From Pseudochelatococcus lubricantis (GTDB lineage: Bacteria; Pseudomonadota; Alphaproteobacteria; Rhizobiales; Beijerinckiaceae): a DNA stretch of 64,000 nucleotides. A program made the translations under genes and the position numbers. The DNA lies in NCBI RefSeq assembly GCF_011762225.1, contig NZ_JAASQI010000002.1, forward strand, positions 248,001 through 312,000, read 5' to 3'. Position 1 is the stretch's first letter; the number at the start of each line of letters is the position of its first letter. The notes under the pieces are model-generated. The model searched no databases. It was not told where the DNA came from and saw nothing but the letters and a program-made list of their open reading frames with translations. Positions 8,356 to 16,555 of this stretch are shown here, piece after piece.

Positions 8356-9489
8356 CTATCTCTTTCGGCCAATCTTCTCGGCAAGCCCCCTCTGGAAATC
8401 CGGGTGATGGTGCCCATAGACCTGCCATAGCATGTCAGGGCTCATGCCGAGATAGCCGGCGGCCTCCCACAAGTCGGCCCCGCCCTGCATGAGCCATGTT
8501 GCACAGGTATGGCGTAGGACGTGCGGCACAACGTCTCGGCCAAGCCCGGCCTTTGCTCGCGTCCATTCCCACGCGCGCCGCTGCGATTCGAGCGGCCCCC
8601 CGGCCTGATGAATGATATGCGTGACGGTGGAGCGGCTGCCATTCGGCTGCTCAATGCCTTTTGCATCGATCGCATGCCATCGCCTCATATGGCCTATTAG
8701 GCGGACGGGGATGCGGAGAGGCGGGCGGCGTTTGTTCGTCTCACGGTCCTCTGTGCCGCGCCGGTGCATGACGCCCGCTTCAAGATCAACCCACCCACCC
8801 GCCGTGCTCGTCATCCACCGGAGAGAGCGCACAGCGCCAGAGCGCGTCCCTGTGTAGAGCGATGTCAGGATGAAGCGAATCAGTGCGGTTCTTGCCGGGC
8901 GCTCAGGGTGCGACCGGGCTGCCTTCAGTAGCCCCGCCACTTCCGCGCGTGTCAGCCACCGGTGCCGTGGCGGGGATGGCTCTGGAAGCGTGACGACCGG
9001 CACCGCGTCGAGAACATTTTCCGCATGATAGGCGTTTATCGCCGCGCGCAGCACTGTCAACTCGCGCCGGGCCGTCTCGGCGGATACCCTCTTTTTCAGC
9101 GCATCGCCGTGCTTAGCCTGAGGAATAGGCTGCGCTTTGCGGTGATCGACATATTCGGCACAGGTTGATCGCTTTACCTCTGAGAGCGGTTTTGCGCCCC
9201 ACCAATCGAGCAGGCGGTCGACTGAATATGCAGTTGTGGCCGCCGATTTGTGCGCCGGCGCGACTGTCGCCAAGTAAAACTTGAGAACGTCGGCTACGAG
9301 GATGCGATTGGGACGACTGTCGCAGACCGGCTCGTATTTTTCCGCGATGTAGGCCGCGAGGGACTCTTCAGCGCGTTGGCGCTCATTCTCGCGGCAGCCA
9401 GTGCGACGCTTGCGCGCTCCGTCGCGGATGACCCAGACATGTTCGACTGGGTCGAGGTAGAGACGGGGGCCTTTTGCTCGACGCGACAT
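8356..9489 (-). CDS. int: Prophage tyrosine integrase
   Basis: 377 residues. An N-terminal arm-binding region is followed by a core-binding SAM-like domain (about 65-170) and the catalytic domain. The catalytic residues are Arg216 (LYTGTRSGAV), the HxxR pair His323/Arg326 (VPHVLRHTCATW), the GH near 359-360 and the nucleophile Tyr358 in WQVYGHHHPDF. It recombines attP with the tRNA-Thr site found 104 bp downstream. The C-terminus points at the attachment site. The gene lies at the end of the long leftward early operon and its 5' end overlaps the putative excisionase gene by 196 bp, a layout that couples the two. Confidence 0.95.
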   Translation of the reverse strand: MSRRAKGPRLYLDPVEHVWVIRDGARKRRTGCRENERQRAEESLAAYIAEKYEPVCDSRPNRILVADVLKFYLATVAPAHKSAATTAYSVDRLLDWWGAKPLSEVKRSTCAEYVDHRKAQPIPQAKHGDALKKRVSAETARRELTVLRAAINAYHAENVLDAVPVVTLPEPSPPRHRWLTRAEVAGLLKAARSHPERPARTALIRFILTSLYTGTRSGAVRSLRWMTSTAGGWVDLEAGVMHRRGTEDRETNKRRPPLRIPVRLIGHMRRWHAIDAKGIEQPNGSRSTVTHIIHQAGGPLESQRRAWEWTRAKAGLGRDVVPHVLRHTCATWLMQGGADLWEAAGYLGMSPDMLWQVYGHHHPDFQRGLAEKIGRKR

Positions 9490-9665
9490 TTCTCTCTCAT
9501 CTCACGTATAGCTCGCGCGGTCACGAAGTCCCGCCGACCGATCCGCTCGATGACGAGGTTCCCGCGCCGCGACTCGGCCCTCAATGTAGCCGGTGTGATC
9601 ACCCCGCGAAAGATCGCTTCGCACGCCTCGTCAAGTGTGATTGGCGCGTCTTCGTCATGCATCAT
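9294..9665 (-). CDS. Putative excisionase / AlpA-type DNA-binding protein
   Basis: 123 residues. Residues 8-50 (LDEACEAIFRGVITPATLR, then RGNLVIERIGRRDFVTARAI) read as a winged helix-turn-helix of the MerR/Xis kind, in which a recognition helix is followed by a basic wing. The C-terminal 60 residues are low-complexity Ser/Thr/Arg and overlap the integrase start in another frame. Its place directly upstream of int, with a long overlap, is the standard place for the recombination directionality factor. Assignment rests on the domain look and position. Confidence 0.65.
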   Translation of the reverse strand: MMHDEDAPITLDEACEAIFRGVITPATLRAESRRGNLVIERIGRRDFVTARAIREMREKCRVEQKAPVSTSTQSNMSGSSATERASVALAAARMSANALKSPSRPTSRKNTSRSATVVPIASS

Positions 9666-9961
9666 CCGCCGCCCCCTTCCGATTGTACGGGAGGCGGGGG
9701 CGCATCATACACACCGTTCCCCCTATAGGTTCCTATCTTCGCCCATCTCGGCATGGAGGATGGCGCGCTTGCCCCCGTTGTTGCCGACTTGCCATCCTTC
9801 GGCGCTCCCTCAATCGGCCTCCACCTCTCCACCCAATACCCGGCAGCGCGGAGGGCCGCGATGGCGGCGGTGGCATGTCTCTCGGCGAGGTACTTGGGAT
9901 AAGCGAGCCCCATATCCTCCGCAAGCGCCTTCGCCATGATGGTGATGGCTTCATTCGGCAT
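9662..9961 (-). CDS. Small prophage protein, DUF551-like WRPIExAPKDG segment
   Basis: 99 residues from the ATG at 9961, which has GGAG eight bases upstream; the longer start at 9982 is less likely because it would place that GGAG inside the coding region. The middle contains RWRPIEGAPKDGK, a motif met in many small phage proteins of the DUF551 kind. The C-terminus is rich in Pro and Gly. It overlaps xis by 4 bp and the upstream gene by 11 bp. Function unknown. Confidence 0.6.
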   Translation of the reverse strand: MPNEAITIMAKALAEDMGLAYPKYLAERHATAAIAALRAAGYWVERWRPIEGAPKDGKSATTGASAPSSMPRWAKIGTYRGNGVYDAPPPPVQSEGGGG

Positions 9962-10253
9962 CCATATTCTCCACATATTCAATCAGCGCCGATAGAGATG
10001 ACGCATGGATCGCGATGAAACCGACCGGGGTGTTGGGGTACCACTGGAGTCGCCACACGCTGTTGGTGGCAATCGCCTTCTCTCGCTCGGCGTCTGACAC
10101 CCAATCTGTGTCTTTAAACTCGCCATACGGTTCCGCCTGAGCTGCTGATTTGTAATCAGCGCTGTGGTCGTTATAGGACAGCGTCAGGGATGAGTATTGT
10201 CCCCTCAATAGGGATCGGAGGGTCGTTTCGAGGCGGGTGGCTTCATCGGTCAT
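9951..10253 (-). CDS. Small prophage protein of unknown function
   Basis: 100 residues, acidic, with no motif I recognise. It reads as a genuine gene because it is tiled between its neighbours by short overlaps (11 bp downstream, 4 bp upstream as ATGA), as are nearly all genes of this leftward operon. Confidence 0.55.
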   Translation of the reverse strand: MTDEATRLETTLRSLLRGQYSSLTLSYNDHSADYKSAAQAEPYGEFKDTDWVSDAEREKAIATNSVWRLQWYPNTPVGFIAIHASSLSALIEYVENMDAE

Positions 10254-10642
10254 GATTTGTCCTCGTAAAGGTGCTGCTTACCGACCGGCCGGAGGTGGCG
10301 GTTTCTGACATCGTCACCGAACATGTGGTTTGGCCGCTTGATGCGGTACGCTAGGTTGCCGCCGAAATAGACAAGCGCCTCCCCTGATGGGCCTTGGACA
10401 ACGACGGTGTAGGCAGCCGTGAAGGCCTGCCCGCCGATGCCGCCGAAGCCAAGCGCCGTCGAACTCCACGTTTGTGGGAACATGATTACGTCCACCTCGG
10501 TCTCGCAAGGACGGCGGGCGCGGCACCCATCCTCAATGCGTTTGCCGTCCTCGCTCCGATACACCGTCTCGATCACTGGTTGCAGATCGACGCACAGCGC
10601 GGAATAGACAGCGCTCGTCAGGTGTTTGATGGGATCGGTCAT
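10250..10642 (-). CDS. Prophage protein of unknown function
   Basis: 130 residues starting at MTDPIKHLTS (ATG at 10642, GAGAG just upstream, 4-bp ATGA overlap with the upstream gene). The open frame continues upstream, but that extension is Arg/His-rich shadow sequence of the neighbouring gene. The middle is Gly-rich with alternating hydrophobic residues (YTVVVQGPSGEALVYFGG), suggesting a small beta-rich domain. No family recognised. Confidence 0.6.
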   Translation of the reverse strand: MTDPIKHLTSAVYSALCVDLQPVIETVYRSEDGKRIEDGCRARRPCETEVDVIMFPQTWSSTALGFGGIGGQAFTAAYTVVVQGPSGEALVYFGGNLAYRIKRPNHMFGDDVRNRHLRPVGKQHLYEDKS

Positions 10643-10872
10643 TCTCTCGCTGCCCCCTTGATGATGGCGTCCGCCCAGATACGGGCGTATTTTGCATGCG
10701 TGGCAAATATCGTGCTGATATCGGTGTCCATAAAGCCGTTTCGCCTCAGCGCGTTCACCGTGCCGTCGATATCCATCGGGAACTGCGCCATCAGCCACTC
10801 GCGCTTGGTGAGGCCGATGGCCTCGACGGTGTTGCCCCAAACAATGGGGTGTGCGGGATGGTTATCAGCCAT
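10639..10872 (-). CDS. Small prophage protein of unknown function
   Basis: 77 residues with a GLTKREWLMAQFPMDID segment often seen in small phage proteins of unknown role (usually '...RDWFAGQALA'-like). Overlaps both neighbours by 4-8 bp. Confidence 0.6.
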   Translation of the reverse strand: MADNHPAHPIVWGNTVEAIGLTKREWLMAQFPMDIDGTVNALRRNGFMDTDISTIFATHAKYARIWADAIIKGAARE

Positions 10873-11173
10873 CTGCGATCTCCAATGCGCTGGCGGCCAA
10901 CACTTCTCCGGCGAATGCGGCCATCGCCTCCTCGTCGCAGATGGGCTCGCCGCGGAACCATGAGACGTCTCGGGCGTACTGCAGCCACTGAGCCGCCCGC
11001 AGCACGAACTCAGGCGGAGGCGGCGGAAGTCTAGGGGCCTCGACGGACGCCTGCATCAGCAGGATATCGTACATCTCCGGCACGTCTGCCTTGGGCACGT
11101 TCCAGTGCGCCGCAAGCTGATCAACAGCCCGCCTCGAAGGCTTTACGGGGATCAATCGGTATTTATCGCCCAT
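10865..11173 (-). CDS. Small prophage protein of unknown function
   Basis: 102 residues from the ATG at 11173, which has GGAGGGAAAGG immediately upstream; this strong ribosome site decides the start against the longer open frame. Contains a poly-Pro stretch (RLPPPPPEF) between two helical segments. No family recognised. Confidence 0.6.
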   Translation of the reverse strand: MGDKYRLIPVKPSRRAVDQLAAHWNVPKADVPEMYDILLMQASVEAPRLPPPPPEFVLRAAQWLQYARDVSWFRGEPICDEEAMAAFAGEVLAASALEIADG

Positions 11174-11519
11174 CCTTTCCCTCCAGTACCTGCTTGGCGC
11201 GGCGAGCCTGTGCTGGCGTGATGACAGCAATGGGTAGACCGTGATCATATGCATCTGCCATGTTAGCAAGCGGCCTCAACGCCTCTTCCAGTGCGCGGAT
11301 GCGGGCTTGCATGCCTTGCGATGCGATGCGAGTCGACCAATTCGCCTTGGCCTCCGCCTCAGCACCCGCCTCCCATCTGCGGGCCTCAGCCTCCAGCTCC
11401 ACTATCCGTGCCTGCTGTGCCTCAAGGGCGTCGGCGGCGTCCTCCGGCAGGCTCGACGGCTCGCCGTGACCCTCGTACAGCGGGATTTTGCGCAACCGCT
11501 CTACCAGCTTGTCAGTCAT
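11163..11519 (-). CDS. Prophage coiled-coil protein (Ead/Ea22-like)
   Basis: 118 residues. Residues 25-85 form an Ala/Glu/Arg-rich heptad pattern beginning with EDAADALEAQQARIVELEAE, typical of the early Ead/Ea22-like phage proteins, whose role is unknown. Short overlaps with both neighbours. Confidence 0.6.
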   Translation of the reverse strand: MTDKLVERLRKIPLYEGHGEPSSLPEDAADALEAQQARIVELEAEARRWEAGAEAEAKANWSTRIASQGMQARIRALEEALRPLANMADAYDHGLPIAVITPAQARRAKQVLEGKDGR

Positions 11520-11772
11520 GGGTGTGACCTTTCATCATCGCTTCGCCGATCTCGCGAGCGTGGGGCAGCCACTCGCCTATCCTGCGGCTCTGCTCGGCCA
11601 CAATGTCGTCCATCGTCTGGCGCTTGCCAGCGGCGGCTCGGTCCTCCATGATCTTGTGCGTCAGATCGTGGACGGCCAGCACCTCATCGTGGGACATGGC
11701 GGCGATGCGCTCGCGCAGGTCGGCGGGGATGAGGCGCTGGCGTTGCGCCTTCGTCGGTCGCTCCTCAGTCAT
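11512..11772 (-). CDS. Small prophage protein of unknown function
   Basis: 86 residues from ATG 11772, preceded by GGAAAGGAGA. Highly charged, predicted largely helical. No motif recognised. Confidence 0.55.
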   Translation of the reverse strand: MTEERPTKAQRQRLIPADLRERIAAMSHDEVLAVHDLTHKIMEDRAAAGKRQTMDDIVAEQSRRIGEWLPHAREIGEAMMKGHTHD

Positions 11773-12349
11773 GGGTGTCTCCTTTCCGGGCGCGGATGGC
11801 GGCGGCGCGAATGAGGCTGATGGTATCGGCCTGATCGCGGGTCCATTCGTCGTGATCGGCGATGATGCCGTCGATTCTCGCCAGTGCCTTTTCGGCAGCT
11901 TCGGCGCGCACCTCGGCAATCAACGCTCGGGCGCTCCATTCTCGCGTCTGCTTCGCCGCATATTCTTCGGCGAAGGCGGCGAGGACTCGGAATGTGCCGG
12001 GCCAAGGGTTCCGCTCTCGCCCCCAGAATTCTCGCGCCCTCTCCACTAGTTCGCCCGGCGGCTCGGGTTTGTGTTGCATATTTCCCGATTTATGATCCAC
12101 AACCGAGCTTGTGGTAGTTTCGTGAGCCACAACGCTTCCCGGGAACCTGATAGAGCGGGCGATTGAGGTATTCGTCCTGCCGAGACCGGCTTCTACCAGA
12201 GCTGCGCACCTTTCCCGCTCGCGGGCGGTGGCGTAGGCCGTGGCGGCTTGCCAGGCGAGTTCGGCAGTCGCATCGTAGGACGGCGTGCGGATAAGTGACG
12301 GCTCGCTAGCCTGCCACTCTTCAAACGCCTTGCGGTCTTCAGTGGTCAT
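11765..12349 (-). CDS. Prophage protein of unknown function, possibly two fused small genes
   Basis: 194 residues. The N-terminal part (EDRKAFEEWQAS, then ELAWQAATAYATARERERCAALVE) matches a frequent small phage protein; after a Ser/Thr/Val-rich linker a new ATG (MQHKPEPPGELVERAREFW) begins a second unit of the same flavour (FAEEYAAKQTREWSARALIAEV). In related phages these often occur as separate genes, so this may be a fusion, or the second ATG may be used as well. Confidence 0.6.
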   Translation of the reverse strand: MTTEDRKAFEEWQASEPSLIRTPSYDATAELAWQAATAYATARERERCAALVEAGLGRTNTSIARSIRFPGSVVAHETTTSSVVDHKSGNMQHKPEPPGELVERAREFWGRERNPWPGTFRVLAAFAEEYAAKQTREWSARALIAEVRAEAAEKALARIDGIIADHDEWTRDQADTISLIRAAAIRARKGDTHD

Positions 12350-12596
12350 GGACGGCCTCATATGTCTTTTCGAAGATGTCGGGCTTGCAAGGATAAAGTT
12401 CGCCGTTCACGCCTCGAATGATCCAGTCGCCCGGCGAGGCGGACATGACGCCCTCAAGCGTCTTGATCAACACCGATCCATCCTCGGTGTACCGGACAAC
12501 GCCGTTTACGACTGCTTGCGACAGTTCATAGGGTTCCTCGCCCGGACGGAGCTGGACGGCCTCGATAACAACTGGCTTTTTGCGGAATTTAGGCAT
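12339..12596 (-). CDS. Conserved small phage protein with PGDWIIxGVxGELYPCKPDIFEKTYE signature
   Basis: 85 residues from ATG 12596 (AGGAGGAAAG upstream). PKFRKKPVVIEAVQL at the N-terminus and PGDWIIRGVNGELYP-CKPDIFEKTY at the C-terminus are the hallmark of a very widespread small phage protein of unknown function, found in many tailed phages and prophages. Confidence 0.8.
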   Translation of the reverse strand: MPKFRKKPVVIEAVQLRPGEEPYELSQAVVNGVVRYTEDGSVLIKTLEGVMSASPGDWIIRGVNGELYPCKPDIFEKTYEAVHDH

Positions 12597-12897
12597 TGTC
12601 TTTCCTCCTGTATGGAGAGGCGGCGACGGCAGCGCTGTAAATGCGCCGGGTCGTTTCGGAGATGAACATGGGATCGGTCTCCGCCGTCCAATCGTCGCTG
12701 TTGGCCTCGTCCGCCGCCTCAAGCATTTCAGGAGACAGCTTCACCGGCACCACAACCGCCGTACCATCCATCAGGGCTGATGCAGCAGAGGGGGTGAGAT
12801 GCAGGGCGGCTAGGACGGACTGAGCTACCCCCCCGGAGTTGGCCCAGAGAGTTGCGTTCTCTATCACTCTCGCTAATCTTTCTCGCGTGTCTGTCAT
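12589..12897 (-). CDS. Small prophage protein of unknown function
   Basis: 102 residues. Contains TAVVVPVKLSPEMLEAADEAN, which resembles the conserved segment of a common small phage protein of unknown role. Overlaps neighbours by 8 and 4 bp. Confidence 0.6.
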   Translation of the reverse strand: MTDTRERLARVIENATLWANSGGVAQSVLAALHLTPSAASALMDGTAVVVPVKLSPEMLEAADEANSDDWTAETDPMFISETTRRIYSAAVAASPYRRKDNA

Positions 12898-13115
12898 AGC
12901 TCTACTCCTGCTGCTTTAAGGGCGGCGCGCCCTGCGTCAGTGATCTTTCCTTCCCGACCGATTAGTCCACGTATGCTGAGCGACACGATGGTGCCGGATA
13001 ATCCGCCATATGCGGATCGGCCGGAGATGCCGTCACTGGCGGCTCGGTCTTGCGCCAAGTTTCTGAGAACGCGAATCTGCGCAGGCGATAGATGGTAAGT
13101 CTTCACGTCACCCAT
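12894..13115 (-). CDS. Small winged-helix-like prophage protein
   Basis: 73 residues. LSPAQIRVLRNLAQDR, a Gly/Ser linker, then SLSIRGLIGREGKITDAGRAALKAAG reads as helix-helix-wing, the pattern of a small winged helix in which the final segment is 'T.AGR.AL'. May be a DNA-binding regulator within the early operon; unproven. Confidence 0.55.
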   Translation of the reverse strand: MGDVKTYHLSPAQIRVLRNLAQDRAASDGISGRSAYGGLSGTIVSLSIRGLIGREGKITDAGRAALKAAGVEL

Positions 13116-13377
13116 CTTCGTTCTCCGGAATGAGGGAGCGGATAGCGTCTGTTACATCGCCTATGGCGTAATTATGCGCCTCGTCAGGGTCGCGCTCTGA
13201 ATACGGCCGCCGTTGTTCGCGGGCTATCTCAATTGCCGCTTCCAAGGCGATGCGGATGACATCGACAGCATCTTGGCGGAATGCATCGATGCGGTATCCC
13301 GGCACTCTACCTCGTCCGTCTACGCGCTGCGCCAGAGCCAACGCGACCTTATCGGTCAGCTCTTCTCGTGTAATCAT
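13108..13377 (-). CDS. Small prophage protein of unknown function
   Basis: 89 residues from ATG 13377 (GGGAGC upstream). Mostly helical and charged. A 73-bp gap separates it from the next upstream gene, the largest gap between tiled genes in this part of the operon; I saw no terminator there. Confidence 0.5.
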   Translation of the reverse strand: MITREELTDKVALALAQRVDGRGRVPGYRIDAFRQDAVDVIRIALEAAIEIAREQRRPYSERDPDEAHNYAIGDVTDAIRSLIPENEDG

Positions 13378-13450
13378 GGCTTGCTCCCGAAGATTGACAC
13401 AGCTGTTATGGCGAGCACCCAGACACTTAAGAAAAATGCAACAGGCTAGT

Positions 13451-13693
13451 TCATCCCTTCGCCCTTTCCTTGAGCATGGCGTCGGCATACTGGTATGATG
13501 TTACGGCGTAGTGCTCTAAGAGCGCCTCAAAGGTGACGAACCCTGATGGCGCATCAGCTGTGACAAGCCCCTGCAAAACCTTCGCGGCGAAGTAATCGCG
13601 GAGCGACAGGCCGGGGAATACAGTGTCCATGTCCACTTCTGCGTCATACATTTCCACCGGGAAAGCGGGGCCACCGTCATTCACCTTCGGCAT
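13451..13693 (-). CDS. Conserved small phage protein (GGPAFPxE...GLSLRDYFAAK)
   Basis: 80 residues from ATG 13693. DGGPAFPVE followed by GLSLRDYFAAKVLQG is a recurrent signature in tailed phages and prophages; the function is unknown. YQYADAMLKER ends the protein as in homologues. Confidence 0.75.
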   Translation of the reverse strand: MPKVNDGGPAFPVEMYDAEVDMDTVFPGLSLRDYFAAKVLQGLVTADAPSGFVTFEALLEHYAVTSYQYADAMLKERAKG

Positions 13694-14333
13694 GAGCTTC
13701 CTCCTTCGCTGTCTGCGCGCCATTTTCGCTCGCAAGGTGAGCAAGGCGCGCCTCTTCGGTCAGCCGGGACAGCGCCTCCGCGGCGCCGAATATTTCCGCA
13801 TTTCTGCGGGACCAACCCTCATCTGAGATTTTGGCCGCGTCATCAAATGACCCCGATCTGATGCGATATGCCTTGTATTCGAGCCGCCGGATTTCGGCTC
13901 TGCGAAACCCCTCTAAAAGGAGTCCGCAACTCTGTCCCGTCTCCAGCGCGAACAATGGCAACAGTGTCTCGTGATCGTTGGCATCCACCCCATATGCCCG
14001 CCGACGCGCGCGTGGCGACAGGTCACTCTCGTTGACGCCCATTGCCGCAGCGAGAGTTTTCCTCTGCACTTTTGTAAGACAGCGCAGAACCTCCAACCGT
14101 TCTGCCTCTAACTTGTCATCCTTGTCCGACCTGTAGTGTAGATAACTGTATATGCTGACCAGCGAGCCAATTACCTCTTGCTGTTGTTGAGGCTCATTGA
14201 AATCATCCCAGCGCGGGTACTCTCCCATGTCAGAGAAGGTATTTTTCCACTGTATGCCATAATACTTGGTCCGGGATTTAGCGGCAGCGATGGAAGCATC
14301 TTCAGATGATAAATCGTGTGGCTTCTTACCCAC
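13677..14333 (-). CDS. Prophage protein of unknown function
   Basis: 218 residues, helical and charged, without recognised motif. LTKVQRKTLAAAMGVNESDLS could be part of a helix-turn-helix. Codon third positions are less GC-rich than in its neighbours in the N-terminal half, hinting at a separate origin. Confidence 0.55.
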   Translation of the reverse strand: MGKKPHDLSSEDASIAAAKSRTKYYGIQWKNTFSDMGEYPRWDDFNEPQQQQEVIGSLVSIYSYLHYRSDKDDKLEAERLEVLRCLTKVQRKTLAAAMGVNESDLSPRARRRAYGVDANDHETLLPLFALETGQSCGLLLEGFRRAEIRRLEYKAYRIRSGSFDDAAKISDEGWSRRNAEIFGAAEALSRLTEEARLAHLASENGAQTAKEEAHAEGE

Positions 14334-14724
14334 GGCCTTCCTCCTTCGCTATCAGTGCCTTCAGGGGCGGGGTGGTTTCCGTGAGCTGGGTGCGGACTTC
14401 CGTCCTTGCCATTCGAGCAGTTTCCCACGTCCCGGTGGCCACAAGCGTGGTGCTCCCGGTCCGATGAAGCGATATGCTCCAGCTCCGCTCGGGCAACGCC
14501 CGATCGATCAGCGCCACGACGGCGTCAATGGAGGCGGTGTAGGGTTGCGCCACGGGTTTCTCGATGCGCATTCCATCAGCACCATATCCCCACCCGCCCC
14601 AATCGGCGGCATAGTCCCACGGCCGGCCGAACGAGATCGCAATATCTCTGTCCAGTTCCCTATCCGGCCCCTCCGCAGCCTCTACGCGGGCAAGCAGTGA
14701 GCGTAGCGCGGCAAGGTCAGACAT
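14326..14724 (-). CDS. Phage ABA-sandwich-domain protein
   Basis: 132 residues from ATG 14724. LRSLLARVEAAEGPDRELD, PYTASIDAVVALID and the alternating WSISLH...TTLVATGTWE strands match the pattern of the Phage_ABA_S family (small alpha-beta-alpha proteins of unknown role, frequent in alphaproteobacterial phages). Confidence 0.7.
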   Translation of the reverse strand: MSDLAALRSLLARVEAAEGPDRELDRDIAISFGRPWDYAADWGGWGYGADGMRIEKPVAQPYTASIDAVVALIDRALPERSWSISLHRTGSTTLVATGTWETARMARTEVRTQLTETTPPLKALIAKEEGRG

Positions 14725-15139
14725 CGCGGTCCCTCTCGAAATCCGTGAGATCAACGCGCCAGTCCGCAATCCTGCCGTCGCCATCAATGGTCATGATGAC
14801 GTAATCGCCGTATCCATTGCCTCCGGGGCACATGATGTCGGGGACGTAGCCGTCGATGCTGATTATCTTCTCCATGTTCGCATCGAGAAGTGTATACTTT
14901 CCATCGTCGCAAACCTTGTAATGAATGTCTGCGACTACACCCTTCGGCCAGTCAACAATTGTCCCGGTCTCGATTTCAATGACGATGATCCACGAGTCTT
15001 CGTGGCGGAACGGAATAAGCTTTCCATCTTCGTCGGTGACGCCGTTGACGGTCGCGTCCTCCCAATATCTGACGCCGCATTCGGCGCGCATATACTTCAC
15101 GTCATATTCGAAGGGTACTTTGATCGTTATCTTAGCCAT
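14717..15139 (-). CDS. Prophage protein of unknown function
   Basis: 140 residues from ATG 15139. It begins [16 protein letters not shown] and is rich in acidic residues; the tail (YGDYVIMTIDGDGRIADWRVDLTDFE) matches a small phage protein often seen beside DUF551 proteins. Role unknown. Confidence 0.65.
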   Translation of the reverse strand: MAKITIKVPFEYDVKYMRAECGVRYWEDATVNGVTDEDGKLIPFRHEDSWIIVIEIETGTIVDWPKGVVADIHYKVCDDGKYTLLDANMEKIISIDGYVPDIMCPGGNGYGDYVIMTIDGDGRIADWRVDLTDFERDRDV

Positions 15140-15488
15140 TAGCATCCTCATCAGGGTGTTCCGGGAGTGGCATCCACGCGATGGGGGTGTGTCGGACGGG
15201 GGCTCCGGTATCGCACCATTCCCATGCGTCGTCAGGTTCGGCTGGATTTGGTGCTGTTGCCCCCCCGACATGGCCGCCGGTCGTCGCGAGGATTGCAGCT
15301 TCACCAGCCGGTGCCGCGCTCATATCCCTGTTCCAGCTCGGGACGAGATCGGAGCGGATGTACTCCGTTGCCCTCTCATCCGGGCGGGCCTCAAAACTGC
15401 CGATGACGTAACTGCCGAGGCTGGGGAACGACTGCATGGCGCCGCGGACTTTCGCCCAGATACGCTCTGGGGCTGTGATCGCGTTCAT
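15132..15488 (-). CDS. DUF551-like small prophage protein
   Basis: 118 residues. The motifs [10 protein letters not shown] and [10 protein letters not shown] are widespread in phage proteins of unknown function, and the C-terminal [12 protein letters not shown] recalls the DUF551 end. Overlaps neighbours by 8 and 4 bp. Confidence 0.65.
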   Translation of the reverse strand: MNAITAPERIWAKVRGAMQSFPSLGSYVIGSFEARPDERATEYIRSDLVPSWNRDMSAAPAGEAAILATTGGHVGGATAPNPAEPDDAWEWCDTGAPVRHTPIAWMPLPEHPDEDANG

Positions 15489-15853
15489 ACTGCGCCCTCT
15501 CTTTCCGGCAATCTGACCGCCACGACAATCCCGTACTCGTCTATGAGGTCGGACAGGTGATCACGGTCGACGCCGAGTTCGCCGGCGACGTGGCTCCAGA
15601 ACGCGGGCGTTCCGACCTGTTGGGTTGTCGCGGCCTCGCGGATTACGGTGATGATCGTGTCGCGGGCCGGCTTGCGCAGAGCAACGATCTTGCGAATCGC
15701 CTTGGCGTCGAAGCCGCGCCCCTTCAGCTCGGCGTAGACTTCCTTGATGTCGTCGGAGATGGCGGCCTTCTCTTCTTCGAGGCGCTCGATCCGTTCCACA
15801 AATGCTTTCAGCTCGTCGGTTGCAACGCCGGTATCTGCGATATCAACGGTCAT
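15485..15853 (-). CDS. GapR-family (DUF2312) DNA-binding protein with extra C-terminal domain
   Basis: 122 residues from MTVDIADTG. Residues 15-62 ([39 protein letters not shown]) are the GapR core: a long coiled-coil helix followed by the DNA-clamping helices. Chromosomal GapR of Caulobacter binds overtwisted AT-rich DNA ahead of replication and transcription forks and stimulates topoisomerases. Canonical GapR is about 89 residues; here roughly 55 residues follow the core, reading as a small helical domain ([20 protein letters not shown]). The phage copy may act on phage replication, host chromatin, or both. Confidence 0.75.
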   Translation of the reverse strand: MTVDIADTGVATDELKAFVERIERLEEEKAAISDDIKEVYAELKGRGFDAKAIRKIVALRKPARDTIITVIREAATTQQVGTPAFWSHVAGELGVDRDHLSDLIDEYGIVVAVRLPEREGAV

Positions 15854-16265
15854 GTCTAAATCCTCCAATCGGCTCGCCCGTTGCGCGGTCAACGACCTGC
15901 CCGCTGAGCTTGCGCTTGATCTTGCTGTTCTTGCTGCCGGGCATGCGGCTCGGCTCGCGGATGCCCAGATGGGCTTTCTTGAGGCGGGCAGTCTTCGCCT
16001 TGATCTTCACGTCCTCGGCGGTTTTGGCCTTGTGTGCATCATCGAGGATCGGGGCGAGATTGCTTTCTCGGTTTTCGCCTCCGTTGATGATCGCGACGAT
16101 GTGGTCGACCTGCCATTTGTCGCCGGCCCTTATCTTCCTGCCGGTGCGGTAGCAGATGCCCCCGTGCCGCTCGAAGACCCTTACTCGGACCCTTGCCGGG
16201 ATAGCTGCATCCGGTGACGCTCCGATCCATTCCGGCACGCTTCTGCTGGTGGGGGAGCCGGTCAT
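15843..16265 (-). CDS. HNH endonuclease
   Basis: 140 residues from ATG 16265. [19 protein letters not shown] is followed by [32 protein letters not shown], which gives the HNH fold (DH, N, H), but the first CxxC zinc knuckle is reduced to a single Cys followed by Thr. C-terminus is Lys/Arg-rich. A free-standing nuclease in the early operon, 10 bp overlap with the GapR-like gene. It could act in packaging or as a homing-type nuclease; packaging is less likely since it is far from the terminase. Confidence 0.75.
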   Translation of the reverse strand: MTGSPTSRSVPEWIGASPDAAIPARVRVRVFERHGGICYRTGRKIRAGDKWQVDHIVAIINGGENRESNLAPILDDAHKAKTAEDVKIKAKTARLKKAHLGIREPSRMPGSKNSKIKRKLSGQVVDRATGEPIGGFRHDR

Positions 16266-16555
16266 GGCCCCCTCGCGAAAATCAAGCATGGGTCTTTGTC
16301 GACTGGTAAAAACCCCTTAGCTTCCAAAATCGAGCGCATCTGATATAAAGGGCAGGGCACAATGACAGTTCGACCGGATGCCCAAATCTCCTTCATCAGA
16401 CGCGATAGCGCACCTGTTCCGGGCCGAGCCGCGATCATAAGGGCCAGCCAGGCCTCGCGCTTTCCGTCGTAAATGTAGCTGTCCGCGTCCCAATCTTCGG
16501 CGGGGAACCACTCTCGTTCTCCGGGCGAGATGGGGCCGGTAAGTGCGTCCGTCAT
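16262..16555 (-). CDS. Small prophage protein of unknown function
   Basis: 97 residues from ATG 16555, 4-bp overlaps on both sides. No motif recognised; a central helical region followed by GFLPVDKDPCLIF. Confidence 0.55.
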   Translation of the reverse strand: MTDALTGPISPGEREWFPAEDWDADSYIYDGKREAWLALMIAARPGTGALSRLMKEIWASGRTVIVPCPLYQMRSILEAKGFLPVDKDPCLIFARGP

